Positions 1-9,414 of a DNA stretch of 64,000 bases are shown piece by piece (position 1 is the stretch's first letter; each line of letters begins with the position of its first letter). A program made the translations under genes and the position numbers. This stretch comes from Acidimicrobiales bacterium (GTDB lineage: Bacteria; Actinomycetota; Acidimicrobiia; Acidimicrobiales; Palsa-688). The stretch lies in NCBI GenBank assembly GCA_035533095.1, contig DATLUM010000050.1, positions 245,782 through 309,781 of the forward strand, read 5' to 3'. A model generated the notes under the pieces. It did no database searches, had not been told where the DNA came from, and was given only the letters and a program-made list of their open reading frames with translations.

Positions 1-1224
1 AACGCGGTCACGGTCGGCGCATCGGTTCAGTACAGGAACGTCACCGTCGGGAAGGTCGCGAGCGAGAAAGAGGCCGCGAACGGGACAGTGGCTGTCCGCT
101 TTGAGATGTACCCGTCGAAGATGGCGCAGGTGCCCAAGGGCGTTCAGGCAGAGGTCGCGCCCTTGTCGATCTTCGGCAACCAGTACGTCGACCTGGTGCC
201 CCCTGCGGCAATCGGCGCCGGCCACCTCGAAGCCGGCGACTTCATCCCGCCGTACGCAGGCGCCCCGTCCACGTCGCTGCAGGGAACGGTCACCCAGCTC
301 TACGACCTGCTGCACGCGGTTCACCCGGCAGATCTCGACACCGCTCTCACGGCGTTTGCTACGGCGTTGCGGGGAGAAGGGAAGAACCTCGGCCAGGCCC
401 TGAACGACGCGTCCGACTACTTCGGTGCGATCGAGCCCCACCTGCCGGCCGTGCAGTCGGACCTGAAGTTGCTGGATCCGGTGAGCGGCCATCTCCAGGC
501 GGCCGCGCCCGACCTGCTCGGGTTCCTCTCGAACTCGTCTGTCTCGGCTCAGACCATCACCAACGAGCAGCAGCAGCTGAACACCGTCCTCACCACGGGC
601 CAGTCGGCGACCCAGCGATTCGCCGACATCCTCCAGCAGAGCCAGAACGCGCTGATCTCACTCATGAACCAGTCGGGGCCGCTGCTCTCGGACGTGACGG
701 CCAACCCCAACGAGCTCTCGCTGACACTGCAGGGACTCGGCCAGTGGGCCGCCGCGTGGGCCGCGGCAGAATCCAACGGACCGTACCTGTCGGTGAACGC
801 CAACCTCCCTATCACCGACATCAGCGCCGGCGTCAACGCCGCGCTCGGCTACGACAACCCCGCGTCCATCAGCGCCGCGCTCGGATCCGCGTTCAATCCC
901 GCCACGTACTCGGCCGCAAACTGCCCCCAGTACCCAGGGGCCAGCAATCCCTACTGCGGCGCGGGAGGCAGCCCCGCCGCGGCGCCGGTCTCGGGATCCT
1001 CGGTATCCGCGGCTTCGTACCATCCGTCCACCGCATCGCAGACCCGCCCCAACCAGTCGACCCAGCAGCAGACGTATTCGGGGCCGGCAACGCCCTATCT
1101 CAACGAGCTTCGTGCCATCGACGCCATAGCGGCCGCCCTCAACGGAGGCCGCCCGCCGGCATCCCCGGCGCTCGCCTCCATGGTGCTGTTCCCGCTCCTC
1201 TCATCCATGTCGGGATCCCAGTGA
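1..1224 (+). CDS. MceA-like MCE-family protein (5' end missing)
   Basis: This is the C-terminal part of an Mce (mammalian cell entry) substrate-binding protein; the reading frame is open from base 1, so the start lies outside the window. The first ~45 residues are the end of an MCE domain (VQYRNVTVGKV-type strand). A helical region follows, then a Ser/Ala/Gln-rich low-complexity tail at roughly residues 300-380. Mce proteins form periplasmic hexamers that carry lipids or sterols to a YrbE permease. It is the first of six consecutive mce genes and overlaps the next by 4 nt (GTGA), so by position it is mceA. yrbEAB are expected just left of the window. Substrate cannot be read from the sequence. 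Confidence 0.93.
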   Translation, partial: NAVTVGASVQYRNVTVGKVASEKEAANGTVAVRFEMYPSKMAQVPKGVQAEVAPLSIFGNQYVDLVPPAAIGAGHLEAGDFIPPYAGAPSTSLQGTVTQLYDLLHAVHPADLDTALTAFATALRGEGKNLGQALNDASDYFGAIEPHLPAVQSDLKLLDPVSGHLQAAAPDLLGFLSNSSVSAQTITNEQQQLNTVLTTGQSATQRFADILQQSQNALISLMNQSGPLLSDVTANPNELSLTLQGLGQWAAAWAAAESNGPYLSVNANLPITDISAGVNAALGYDNPASISAALGSAFNPATYSAANCPQYPGASNPYCGAGGSPAAAPVSGSSVSAASYHPSTASQTRPNQSTQQQTYSGPATPYLNELRAIDAIAAALNGGRPPASPALASMVLFPLLSSMSGSQ

Positions 1225-2288
1225 GCAACCGGTTCCGCGCCGATCTCATAAAGCTGGGCGTATTCGTAGTGGTGGCGGTGCTGATCACTGTCAGCGTCGT
1301 CGCCACCCTCCTCGATCTGAAGCTCGGGCAACCCAGCACCGGGTACCACGCCATCTTCGCGAACGCATCAGGCCTGGAGTCCGGCGACACGGTGCGCATC
1401 GCCGGTGTCGAGGTCGGCAAGGTCAACGGCGTCGGCCTCGTCGGGGACAAGGCGAAGGTCGATTTCACGGTGGCGTCGTCCAACCACCTGACCACCAGCA
1501 GCACCGCATCGATCCAGTTCGAGAACCTGCTCGGCCAGCGTTACCTGCAAATCAGCGCCGGCGCGCCGGGCGGCTCTCCGTTGCACTCCGGCGCCACGAT
1601 CCCGATGGCGCAGACACAACCGGGGCTCGACCTCACCACCGTGTTCTCCGGTTTCCAGCCACTGCTAGCGGCGCTCGACCCCAAGCAGGTCAACGACTTG
1701 ACCGGTTCGATCATCGCCGTGCTCCAGGGAGAGTCCGGTTCGGTCGCCAACCTCGTCAACCAGACCGCCGTGCTGACCGACAATCTCGCCTCCCGCCAAT
1801 CGGTGATCGACCAGATCCTCGACAACCTCACCCCGTTGCTCACCAGCGTCAACTGGCAGGACTCGCAGTTGGGGAACCTCATCGACGGGCTCGACTCGCT
1901 GGTCAACGGCCTAGCCGGGCAGCGCCGGCAGATCGGCGACGCCGTAACCGGCCTCAGCAACCTGACCGTCAACGCGACCAACCTGCTCCAAAACGTCCAG
2001 CCGACCCTCGACCAGGACCTGAGCGGGCTGCAAAGCGTCACCTCCGAGCTCCTGGCCAACCAACCGCAGCTGAGCGCCGTGATCGCGGACTTGCCGGCGC
2101 TTCTCAACTCGCTCGACAAAGTCACGAGCTCCGGCAACTACCTCGCCGTGTACATCTGCGATCTCACCCTCAACGTGAGCGGCCCCATCAGCGTCAAGCT
2201 GTCCCCGACGGTCCCCCAGTCGCCGCCGCTCACGGTCCCCAGCGGCGCCATCGGGGACCAGTCCCAGAAGACGAGCGTGTGCGCATGA
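1221..2288 (+). CDS. MceB-like MCE-family protein
   Basis: A 355-residue MCE-family protein, second in the six-gene mce set. It has a short N-terminus, one transmembrane/signal-anchor helix (about residues 12-33), an MCE domain (about 38-115, with SGLESGDTVRIAGVEVGKV) and a long helical region that in the family forms part of the lipid tunnel. The GTG start at 1221 overlaps the upstream stop (GTGA), as at most junctions of this operon; the frame is open further upstream, but starts there would run deep into mceA. The stop overlaps mceC. Role by family: periplasm-spanning subunit of an Mce lipid importer. Confidence 0.93.
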   Translation: MSNRFRADLIKLGVFVVVAVLITVSVVATLLDLKLGQPSTGYHAIFANASGLESGDTVRIAGVEVGKVNGVGLVGDKAKVDFTVASSNHLTTSSTASIQFENLLGQRYLQISAGAPGGSPLHSGATIPMAQTQPGLDLTTVFSGFQPLLAALDPKQVNDLTGSIIAVLQGESGSVANLVNQTAVLTDNLASRQSVIDQILDNLTPLLTSVNWQDSQLGNLIDGLDSLVNGLAGQRRQIGDAVTGLSNLTVNATNLLQNVQPTLDQDLSGLQSVTSELLANQPQLSAVIADLPALLNSLDKVTSSGNYLAVYICDLTLNVSGPISVKLSPTVPQSPPLTVPSGAIGDQSQKTSVCA

Positions 2289-3295
2289 GGAAGTTCCGGG
2301 AGATGAACCTCTACGCCATCGCGGCGATCTCGGCCGTCGTCCTCGTCGTCGCCGCCCTGCTGGCGCTCAACTTCTCCAAGCTCCCGCTGATCAGCAACCA
2401 GCACACCTACCAGGCGGACCTCGCCTCGGCCGTCGGGCTCGACAAGGGCAACGTGGTGACGATCGCCGGCGTGCGGGTCGGAGCCGTCACCGGTCTGGCA
2501 CTGCACGGCAATGCCGCCCGGGTCACCTTCACCGTCAGCGGCGGGCCCCGGCTCGGAGTCGACACCAGGCTCGACGTGAAGATCCTCAATCCCGTCGGTG
2601 TCGAATACCTGGAGCTGACGCCTGGCGGCGCGGGACAGCTCCACTCGCCCATCCCGCAGAGCCGCACGACCATCCCGGGGACCCTGGTCAGCGACCTGAA
2701 CGAGCTGACCACCGAGACCCAGCAGACCAACCTCGACCAGCTGGTGAAATCGCTCGGGGTACTGACGCAGACCTTCGCTGCTAACACACCGGCCGAGACC
2801 AAGGCCGCCATCGACGGCGTCGCGCGCCTCTCGGCCGTCTTCGCCGCTCGCCAAAGCGAGGTTGCCAACCTGATAAGCCAGGCCGACCAGCTGACGAGCG
2901 AGCTCAACTCGCACAACGCCCAGCTCGTCGACCTGCTCGGCCAGGCCGACCTTGTCCTGCAGGTCCTCAACGAGCGCAAGGCGGCCATCGACAACCTGCT
3001 CTCCACTACGACGGGACTGACCGCTCAGCTCGATCACCTCATCGTGGGCGACCGGTCCGTGCTCGACCCGATGCTCGCGAGCCTGCAGGCCGTCTCGGGC
3101 TTCCTCGCCAAGGACAGCTCCAACCTCGGCGACGCGATCCCCCTGCTCGCAGCATTCACTCGTTACAGCGCCAACGTCACCGGATCGGGGCCGTTCGCGG
3201 ACTTCGTCGCCCCCACCCTGGTCGTACCGGACAACCTGATCGCCCAGTGCTCCAAGCTCCGCACCCTCGACCCTCAGCGCGGGTGCAGGGTATGA
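2285..3295 (+). CDS. MceC-like MCE-family protein
   Basis: A 336-residue Mce subunit, third in the set. An N-terminal hydrophobic helix (about residues 8-30) is followed by an MCE domain (VGLDKGNVVTIAGVRVGAV segment) and a helical tail. The ATG at 2285 overlaps the mceB stop as ATGA; a GTG two codons upstream is also possible but fits the 4-nt overlap pattern less well. It is probably translationally coupled to its neighbours and part of the same heterohexameric importer. Confidence 0.93.
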   Translation: MRKFREMNLYAIAAISAVVLVVAALLALNFSKLPLISNQHTYQADLASAVGLDKGNVVTIAGVRVGAVTGLALHGNAARVTFTVSGGPRLGVDTRLDVKILNPVGVEYLELTPGGAGQLHSPIPQSRTTIPGTLVSDLNELTTETQQTNLDQLVKSLGVLTQTFAANTPAETKAAIDGVARLSAVFAARQSEVANLISQADQLTSELNSHNAQLVDLLGQADLVLQVLNERKAAIDNLLSTTTGLTAQLDHLIVGDRSVLDPMLASLQAVSGFLAKDSSNLGDAIPLLAAFTRYSANVTGSGPFADFVAPTLVVPDNLIAQCSKLRTLDPQRGCRV

Positions 3296-4464
3296 GGACC
3301 CCGACCCAGCGGATGATCCCCTGGCTCGCCGCTTCGGTGGCGGTGCTCATAGTCGCCGGGCTACTCGGTGCGGTGGCCTCCAGCGGGGGGTCGACCCGGA
3401 CGATCACCGCCCAGTTCGCCGAGGCGCCCGGCATCTACCCCGGCAACCACGTTGACATCCTCGGGATACCGGTCGGATCTGTGACGAGCATCAAGCCCGG
3501 CCCTGACTACGTGCTGGTGAAGATGAGCGTGCGCTCAGACGTGAAGATCCCTGCCGGTGCCGGAGCGGTGATCATGGCTCCCACCGTCGTGGCGGACCGC
3601 TTCGTGCAGCTGCTGCCTGCCTACCAGGGCGGCCCCACCATGGCGTCGGGGACAGTCATACCTGTAAACCGCACCGCCATCCCGCAGTCCGTGGATCTCG
3701 TCGTCCAGGCGCTCACACGGCTGGCCGACCAACTCGGGCCGAACGGCGCCAACAAGAACGGGGCTCTGTCACAACTTCTCCACCAGATGGCCGTGCAGTT
3801 CGGCAACGACGGACCGGACTTCAACGCCGCCGTGGTCAACTTCAGCCAGGCGCTTCACGGTTTCGCCCAGAACGCCCCACAAGTAGCCGGCGTGCTGAAC
3901 AACCTCGGCAGCCTGAGCCACGCCCTTGCCACGCACGCTTCGACCTACCAATCATTCGCGGCCGACCTGGCGTCGGTCAGCAGCATCCTCGCCGGCGACC
4001 GCACTGACATTTCCGCCGTGCTCACCGCCTTGCAACAGCTGTTCGCCAACCTGAACTCGTTTCTCCAGGCCGACGGCTCGAAGCTCGGGAACAGCATCTC
4101 CAACCTGAGGACATTCGCCGGCGCGCTCGTGTCGCAGCAGGCCGCCCTGGCGAAAGTGTTCGACCTCTCGCCCCTGTCGCTGCAGAACCTCGACAACGCC
4201 ATCGACAAGAACGCCCCCGGCGGTCCAGCACTGCGCGGCCGCTACGATGCCGTCGGCTCGACCCAGCAGCTGTTCAACCAGGTGTGCGGCAACGCCGCGC
4301 TTCGCTTCCTCGTCATCCTCGCCACCGGCACCCAGACGAACCCCCTGACGGTTGCCACGCCAGTGGACACCCTGTGCGGCATCGGCAACGCGATCAACGC
4401 CCTGACACCCCCGCCGGGCGCTTCGGCCGGACCCAACCTCTCGCTGCAGGCTCTGGCAGGATGA
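3292..4464 (+). CDS. MceD-like MCE-family protein
   Basis: A 390-residue Mce subunit, fourth in the set. A membrane anchor at about residues 8-30 precedes an MCE domain (APGIYPGNHVDILGIPVGSV) and an extended helical part with a Gly/Pro-rich end. The ATG at 3292 overlaps the preceding TGA by 4 nt; starts further upstream in this frame would lie inside mceC. Family role: periplasmic lipid-transfer channel subunit. Confidence 0.93.
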   Translation: MRTPTQRMIPWLAASVAVLIVAGLLGAVASSGGSTRTITAQFAEAPGIYPGNHVDILGIPVGSVTSIKPGPDYVLVKMSVRSDVKIPAGAGAVIMAPTVVADRFVQLLPAYQGGPTMASGTVIPVNRTAIPQSVDLVVQALTRLADQLGPNGANKNGALSQLLHQMAVQFGNDGPDFNAAVVNFSQALHGFAQNAPQVAGVLNNLGSLSHALATHASTYQSFAADLASVSSILAGDRTDISAVLTALQQLFANLNSFLQADGSKLGNSISNLRTFAGALVSQQAALAKVFDLSPLSLQNLDNAIDKNAPGGPALRGRYDAVGSTQQLFNQVCGNAALRFLVILATGTQTNPLTVATPVDTLCGIGNAINALTPPPGASAGPNLSLQALAG

Positions 4465-5552
4465 ACCGCCTCCACCCACGTTCGTTGCGAGGTATACGCA
4501 CGGCCGGTGTCCTCGCCGTGGTGCTGGCCGCGTCCTCGTGCGGCATCAGCTTGCAGTCACTCCCGAAGATCGGCGGTGTATCCGGCCCCACGTACGCGGT
4601 GACGGCGACGTTCGCCAACGTCGTCAACCTGCCGGCCAACGCGCAGGTACGGACCGGCGCGTTCTCCGTCGGCTACGTCTCCGCGATCAAGGTCAACGAT
4701 TTCAAGGCTGTCGTGACGATGCGGATCAAGCAGAAGGTGAAGCTGCCCGTCGGCACCACCGCCGCGATCCACTTCGACACACCGCTGGGCGAGGACTTCG
4801 TGCTGCTTCAGCCTCCACAACCTGCCCCGTCGGGAGCCGCCACGCTGGCGAACGGCTCGCACATCCCCGAGTCCGAGACGACCACCGCACCGAGCGTCGA
4901 GGACGCGTTCGGGGCTCTCGGGGCTCTGCTCAACGGAGGTGGGATCGACCAGCTCCAGACGATCATCACCCAGACCAACCTCGCTCTGGACGGGAACCAG
5001 GGGAAGATCCGGTCGCTGCTCGAGTCGCTGAACGCGACGGTGACGTCTTTTGCCCAGAACTCGCCGTCGATCGACAACGCTTTGACCGCGATCGCGGCTC
5101 TGTCCAAGACACTCAACGACGGCAGCGACACCATTACCAACGGCATCGCGACGATCGGGCCGGCGGTGGCGGTGCTCGGGCAGGAGAACCAGAACCTCGC
5201 GGGTATGTTCACCCAGCTCGACCGGCTCAGCAGCGCCGCGAACAACATCATCCAGGCGAGCGCCACAGGCACCGTCCAGACCGTGAAAGCACTCCAGCCC
5301 CTGCTCAACCAGCTCGTGTCCGTGCAGCAGCAGCTCGGCCCGGCGCTGGAGGCCGTCGACGCGTTCGAGCGGAACACGCCGAGGATCACGCCCGGTGATT
5401 ACGTGCAGCTCGCCATAAACGCCACCGTGGACGTGCCACCCGTGCCCTCGGACGCATTGCCTCTCCAGAAGATAACGGTCGACCCACCCGAGTCGACGCA
5501 GTCGTACGACCGGTCCGCCATCGCCATCCTGATCGAGGGGGGCTTGCCGTGA
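4461..5552 (+). CDS. MceE-like lipoprotein of the MCE family
   Basis: A 363-residue Mce subunit. Unlike its neighbours it starts with a lipoprotein signal peptide: basic n-region, hydrophobic stretch and lipobox LAASSC with the lipidated Cys at residue 27. This is the hallmark of MceE (LprK/LprN type) and fixes its place as fifth member. The MCE domain spans about residues 45-120. The ATG at 4461 overlaps the mceD stop (ATGA) and its stop overlaps mceF. It is probably anchored to the outer face of the membrane while pairing with the other five subunits. Confidence 0.94.
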   Translation: MNRLHPRSLRGIRTAGVLAVVLAASSCGISLQSLPKIGGVSGPTYAVTATFANVVNLPANAQVRTGAFSVGYVSAIKVNDFKAVVTMRIKQKVKLPVGTTAAIHFDTPLGEDFVLLQPPQPAPSGAATLANGSHIPESETTTAPSVEDAFGALGALLNGGGIDQLQTIITQTNLALDGNQGKIRSLLESLNATVTSFAQNSPSIDNALTAIAALSKTLNDGSDTITNGIATIGPAVAVLGQENQNLAGMFTQLDRLSSAANNIIQASATGTVQTVKALQPLLNQLVSVQQQLGPALEAVDAFERNTPRITPGDYVQLAINATVDVPPVPSDALPLQKITVDPPESTQSYDRSAIAILIEGGLP

Positions 5553-6658
5553 GCAGAGCCATCCTCGGCCGGATCGCCGCACTGCTGGTCGTCACCGTGG
5601 TGGGTCTCTATTACATCCTCTTCGACGCGATCGGCCTCAAGATCACGAACCAGCCCTTCACCATCCACGCTGTGCTGCCCGCAGCCGGAGGCATCTACTC
5701 CGATGCTTCGGTCACCTACCGCGGGGTCGAGGTGGGCAAGGTCACCGCCGTGCACCTGTACCCGGGCCGGGTCGTCGTCGACATGGCAATCCGCAACGGG
5801 GAGAAGATCCCGCAGAACGTGGATGCCAATGTCAAGGAGCTGACCGCTGCGGCGGAGCAGTACATGGACCTCGTCCCTGCGCCGGGCCCGTCGTTGACGG
5901 CCGACACCACCACCTCAGACGGCCCCTACCTCACTCGCGGCTACACCATCCCCCAGGACCGCACGAGCATCCCGGTCTCGATCGGGACCCTCCTCGCCAC
6001 GGTCAACTCGCTGGTGAGCAGCCTCAACCCGTCCGATCTCAACACCCTCAGCCACGCGCTCGCGCAAGGCCTGCAGGGCGCCGGCGACGACCTGCGCTCG
6101 ATCATCGTGGACGGCTCGACTCTCCTGGAGGCTCTCCAGTCAGCCACGCCTGGGACGATCAGCCTCATCGACGACGGCAACACCGTCCTCAACACCTTCA
6201 ACCAGACGGCCGGCGACTTCGCCGACTTCTCCCACAACCTCAACCTGCTGTCGGCCCAGGTCGCCCAGTCCAACACCGACCTGATCAAGCTGCTGCAGAA
6301 CGGGGCGGCTGTGAGCAACACGGCCAACCAGCAGCTCCAGCAGTACGCGCAGCCGACCATCGGGCTGCTCGCCGACCTCGGTGACCTGAGCAACCTCAGC
6401 TTCCAGCGCGAGCCGGCGTTCAGGGCGCTGTTCCAGGTCCTGCCGCTGTTCGCGACCGACATCGCATCAACCTCTACAAACGGCCAGATCCGCTTCGAAC
6501 TGACCTTCAACTACAACCACACCGTCTGCCCTTACACGTCGACGATGGCGGAGCCCAACAGCCTTGTGGCTGTGGCGGACCTGACGCTCAACTGCGGCGT
6601 CCAGGCACCGGACCTCCTCCAGCGCGGCGCCGACAAGGCACCAGCACCCCAGGGATAG
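5549..6658 (+). CDS. MceF-like MCE-family protein
   Basis: A 369-residue Mce subunit, last of the six. It has an N-terminal membrane helix (about residues 7-25), an MCE domain (GGIYSDASVTYRGVEVGKV) and a long helical region. The GTG start overlaps the mceE stop. Position and architecture match mceF. The gene ends 4 nt before the Mce-associated membrane protein, so the operon continues. Confidence 0.93.
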   Translation: MSRAILGRIAALLVVTVVGLYYILFDAIGLKITNQPFTIHAVLPAAGGIYSDASVTYRGVEVGKVTAVHLYPGRVVVDMAIRNGEKIPQNVDANVKELTAAAEQYMDLVPAPGPSLTADTTTSDGPYLTRGYTIPQDRTSIPVSIGTLLATVNSLVSSLNPSDLNTLSHALAQGLQGAGDDLRSIIVDGSTLLEALQSATPGTISLIDDGNTVLNTFNQTAGDFADFSHNLNLLSAQVAQSNTDLIKLLQNGAAVSNTANQQLQQYAQPTIGLLADLGDLSNLSFQREPAFRALFQVLPLFATDIASTSTNGQIRFELTFNYNHTVCPYTSTMAEPNSLVAVADLTLNCGVQAPDLLQRGADKAPAPQG

Positions 6659-6662
6659 CATC

Positions 6663-7379
6663 ATGAGCTTGGCCCCACCCGGAGAAGACGAGAACCTGCC
6701 GGCGCAGGAAGAGGACGCCGGCGAAGACACCGCCGGTGAATACACGGCCGGCGAGGACGCCGGCGGCGCGACGGACGCCGGAGACCGCACGGAGACGCGA
6801 CCGGCCTGGGTGGCGGACTCCGCACGACGGCCGGCCCACTCGTCTCGCCGCGGGTTGCGCGACCGCGTCGCGACGCACGGTGAGAGGATCAGGACCCTCA
6901 GCATCACCGCGCTGGTCAACATCGTGGTCATCGCGATCCTCGCGGGCGCGCTTGTCTTCACGTTGTTGCACTTCAACGGCGACAACGAGAGCTCACTCCG
7001 CTCGAGCGCCCTAGCGGCTGCCAAGACCTACGGCGTGGAGCTTTCCAGCTACAACTACAAGAACCTGAACGGCCCCGGTTCCCCCTGGGCGCGGGTCGAG
7101 TCACACGCCACGGCCAAGTTCCGCAAGGACTTCGCCAGCACCAGCGCCGACCTCGCCAAGCTCCTCAACCAGTACAACGCCACGGCGACGGGCAAGGTGA
7201 TCGATGCCGGCGTCGAGACGGTGTCGGGTTCCAAGGCGATCGTCGTGCTGTTCATAGACCAGTCCGTGACCAACAGCGTCCAGAAGCCGAATTCGGTGAC
7301 ACAACCCCTCCGGGTGCGCCTGACCATGCTCCGCCAGAACGGGCAGTGGCTGATCGACAACCTCGAGGTGCCCAAGTGA
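6663..7379 (+). CDS. Mce-associated membrane protein
   Basis: A 238-residue protein with an acidic, Gly/Ala/Glu-rich cytoplasmic N-terminus (TAGE-type repeats, residues 20-40), one membrane helix (about 82-103) and a C-terminal extracytoplasmic domain of about 130 residues. This is the layout of the Mas proteins encoded after mceF in mycobacterial operons, which resemble VirB8-like folds. The C-terminal domain contains the DLAKLLNQYNATATGKV segment and ends QWLIDNLEVPK. Likely role: accessory or stabilising subunit of the Mce importer. It begins 4 nt after mceF and overlaps the next start by 4 nt. Confidence 0.8.
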   Translation: MSLAPPGEDENLPAQEEDAGEDTAGEYTAGEDAGGATDAGDRTETRPAWVADSARRPAHSSRRGLRDRVATHGERIRTLSITALVNIVVIAILAGALVFTLLHFNGDNESSLRSSALAAAKTYGVELSSYNYKNLNGPGSPWARVESHATAKFRKDFASTSADLAKLLNQYNATATGKVIDAGVETVSGSKAIVVLFIDQSVTNSVQKPNSVTQPLRVRLTMLRQNGQWLIDNLEVPK

Positions 7380-8269
7380 GGCTGCTCGCCGGGCGCCTGC
7401 GAGGGGTGCCCGTGAGGGTCCGGCTGGCCGGGATCCTCGTGATGGTAGCAATGAGCGCCCTGCTCGCCTCGGTGGGGCAGAGACCCGCCTATGGCGACGC
7501 CCACGCGCCACCCGCCTTCCCGTCCAGCTGCGACAACGCTCCGAACGAGACCTACCCCGGCCCGCAATATCCGCCGCTCGGGTACCCCAACCCGCCGCCG
7601 CCCGGCGGATACCTGTACAACGGCCATCTCTACACGGGACAGGTCCGCTATGAGGTGCCATTCAAAGCGATCATCAACGGCGGTGAGATCGACCTCCCGC
7701 CGAACGTGAAGATCCCCAACCTCTACGCCTCACTCTGCGGATGGGTACAGCTCCCCGAGCTCTCCGGGACCATCCGGCCGCCGACCATCAACATCGCCAC
7801 ACCCAACGTGTACGTGGCCGGCCTCGAGGCTCTGCCTGCCAACGTGTCGTTCGGGACGCTTCAGGCGGCCATGGACCCGAGCCCGGCACACAACGGAGGC
7901 TTGGACATCACCCTCACCGGGTCCACCAGCGAGTCCGTCACGACCCTTGGCATGACCTGCGGCCTGACGCTCAACGCGCTCTTCACTACCAAGACCGATG
8001 GCGCGCTCTCGGGCCAGCCTGTCACCGGGCCGACCATGCAGGGGCAGGCCGAATCGGTCAGCAACTCCTTCTCCGTCCCCGCGGTGCAGACGTCCAACAG
8101 CTGCCCCCCGTCGATCGCACAGACGTTCAACAAGCTGCTCGGCCTGCCCGCAGCCGCCGGTGTCGGCACATTCAAGACGCCCTTCTGCTTCGACTTCGAA
8201 CTGCAAGGTCTCAACAACCCGGCGACGACAAAGCCATCCGGATCACCGTGCAACTGGCCGTCCTCGTGA
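7376..8269 (+). CDS. secreted protein of unknown family, Mce-operon linked (paralogue 1)
   Basis: A 297-residue protein with an N-terminal signal peptide (basic residues up to 16, hydrophobic core about 18-33, possible cleavage near residue 40) and a Pro/Tyr-rich mature start. I do not recognise the family. It shares blocks with the next gene: YEVPF near the N-terminus, DPSPAHNGGL in the middle, GQPVTGP followed by VSN, and a C-terminal N-LLGLP-AAG-F block. The two are therefore tandem paralogues. Four cysteines suggest extracytoplasmic disulfides. GTG at 7376 overlaps the stop of the Mce-associated gene, so it is probably the last step of the mce transcript. Function unknown; an exported partner of the importer is inference. 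Confidence 0.72.
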   Translation: MRLLAGRLRGVPVRVRLAGILVMVAMSALLASVGQRPAYGDAHAPPAFPSSCDNAPNETYPGPQYPPLGYPNPPPPGGYLYNGHLYTGQVRYEVPFKAIINGGEIDLPPNVKIPNLYASLCGWVQLPELSGTIRPPTINIATPNVYVAGLEALPANVSFGTLQAAMDPSPAHNGGLDITLTGSTSESVTTLGMTCGLTLNALFTTKTDGALSGQPVTGPTMQGQAESVSNSFSVPAVQTSNSCPPSIAQTFNKLLGLPAAAGVGTFKTPFCFDFELQGLNNPATTKPSGSPCNWPSS

Positions 8270-9414
8270 AACGCAGTCGGAGCCTCACAGCCGTAGCCGG
8301 CCTGACTGCTGCCGTCTCGGCTCTGCTGGTGCCCGCGGGAACCGCACGGGCCGACACGTCCCCGTACCCGAACCCGCCGTTTCCCTCATGCCTGCCGGAG
8401 CAGTACCCGCACGCAGGTTCGCAGCGCAGCGACGCTTTCACGCCGTACGAGGTCCCGTTCTCAGCCACGCTCGGCCAGCCCTCGGTCCAGGACCCGACCG
8501 GACCGATGCTCTACGGCGGCTACCTGCAGATCGCCAACAGCCTCGTCACGGTCACGCTCGGAGGGCCCGTGGTCCCGGCGACACCGGCGACACCCGAGCA
8601 CGGTTCGATGTTCGCGAAGGCCTGCGGGCTCCTCGCGCTCCCGAACCAGTCCGGTGGCATCACCGGCAACCCCTACGGCAGCACAGGCAACGGCAACGCT
8701 GACCAGTACAACAACAACTTCCAGTTCTCCAACCCCATCGACGTAGCCGTCGGCATCTCGGGCATCCCCGGCGTCACGCTCATCCACGCCTACGCATCCG
8801 CGGACGGCGAGCTGGCCGCCGCGATCGACCCGACACCGGCAGCCAACGGAGGCCTGAACACCGAGTTCTACTCCTCGGCCAAGGCGACATCGGATCTGGG
8901 ACCGGTCCTCTCGTTTCTGCAGCAGCTGCTACCCGGCGGGACCCTCCCCCCGGCCATCAGCGCTCTCCTCGGAAGCGTGACCGGGCAGGTCAGCGCGACC
9001 AGCGGAAACGAGTGCACGATCCCGCTCGGCGACCTCCGCAACGCGGGCGTACCGGCTGCGGACCTGCAACCCGGAGCAAACGGGGTCAGCCCCGTCACCG
9101 GCCTCAGCTGGGCCGACGAGACCACACCGGCTCACCTCACCAGCCAGACGAGCGGGAGCCTCACTGGCCAACCGGTCACCGGTCCGATAACCAACGCGTT
9201 CGCGACCCTCGTCAGCAACGACTTCCCCATCGGGGCCATAGACCCGAACACACCGCCCAGCCCGGACGCCCCGGGAGCCGGCACCACGCCCCCCAACCAG
9301 CTGTGCGCGCCCTCAAACGCAAGCCTGCTCAATGGGCTGATCGGGCTGCCGTCGCCGGCGGGCAAGAACATCTTCTACGCGCCGGGCACCTTTGCGATAC
9401 ACACGTCGGCGTGA
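8266..9414 (+). CDS. secreted protein of unknown family, Mce-operon linked (paralogue 2)
   Basis: A 382-residue exported protein: positively charged start (MKRSRS), hydrophobic core and a signal-peptidase-type ARA site at residues 27-29. The mature part is Pro/Gly/Asn-rich and repeats the blocks of the preceding paralogue (YEVPF, DPTPAANGGL, GQPVTGP, VSNDF, NGLIGLPSPAG). It is longer because of a middle insert. The GTG start at 8266 overlaps the previous stop by 4 nt; the frame is open upstream but only antisense to blocks needed by paralogue 1. No enzyme motif is visible. It could be a lipid-binding or cell-wall-associated component of the Mce locus. Confidence 0.72.
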   Translation: MKRSRSLTAVAGLTAAVSALLVPAGTARADTSPYPNPPFPSCLPEQYPHAGSQRSDAFTPYEVPFSATLGQPSVQDPTGPMLYGGYLQIANSLVTVTLGGPVVPATPATPEHGSMFAKACGLLALPNQSGGITGNPYGSTGNGNADQYNNNFQFSNPIDVAVGISGIPGVTLIHAYASADGELAAAIDPTPAANGGLNTEFYSSAKATSDLGPVLSFLQQLLPGGTLPPAISALLGSVTGQVSATSGNECTIPLGDLRNAGVPAADLQPGANGVSPVTGLSWADETTPAHLTSQTSGSLTGQPVTGPITNAFATLVSNDFPIGAIDPNTPPSPDAPGAGTTPPNQLCAPSNASLLNGLIGLPSPAGKNIFYAPGTFAIHTSA

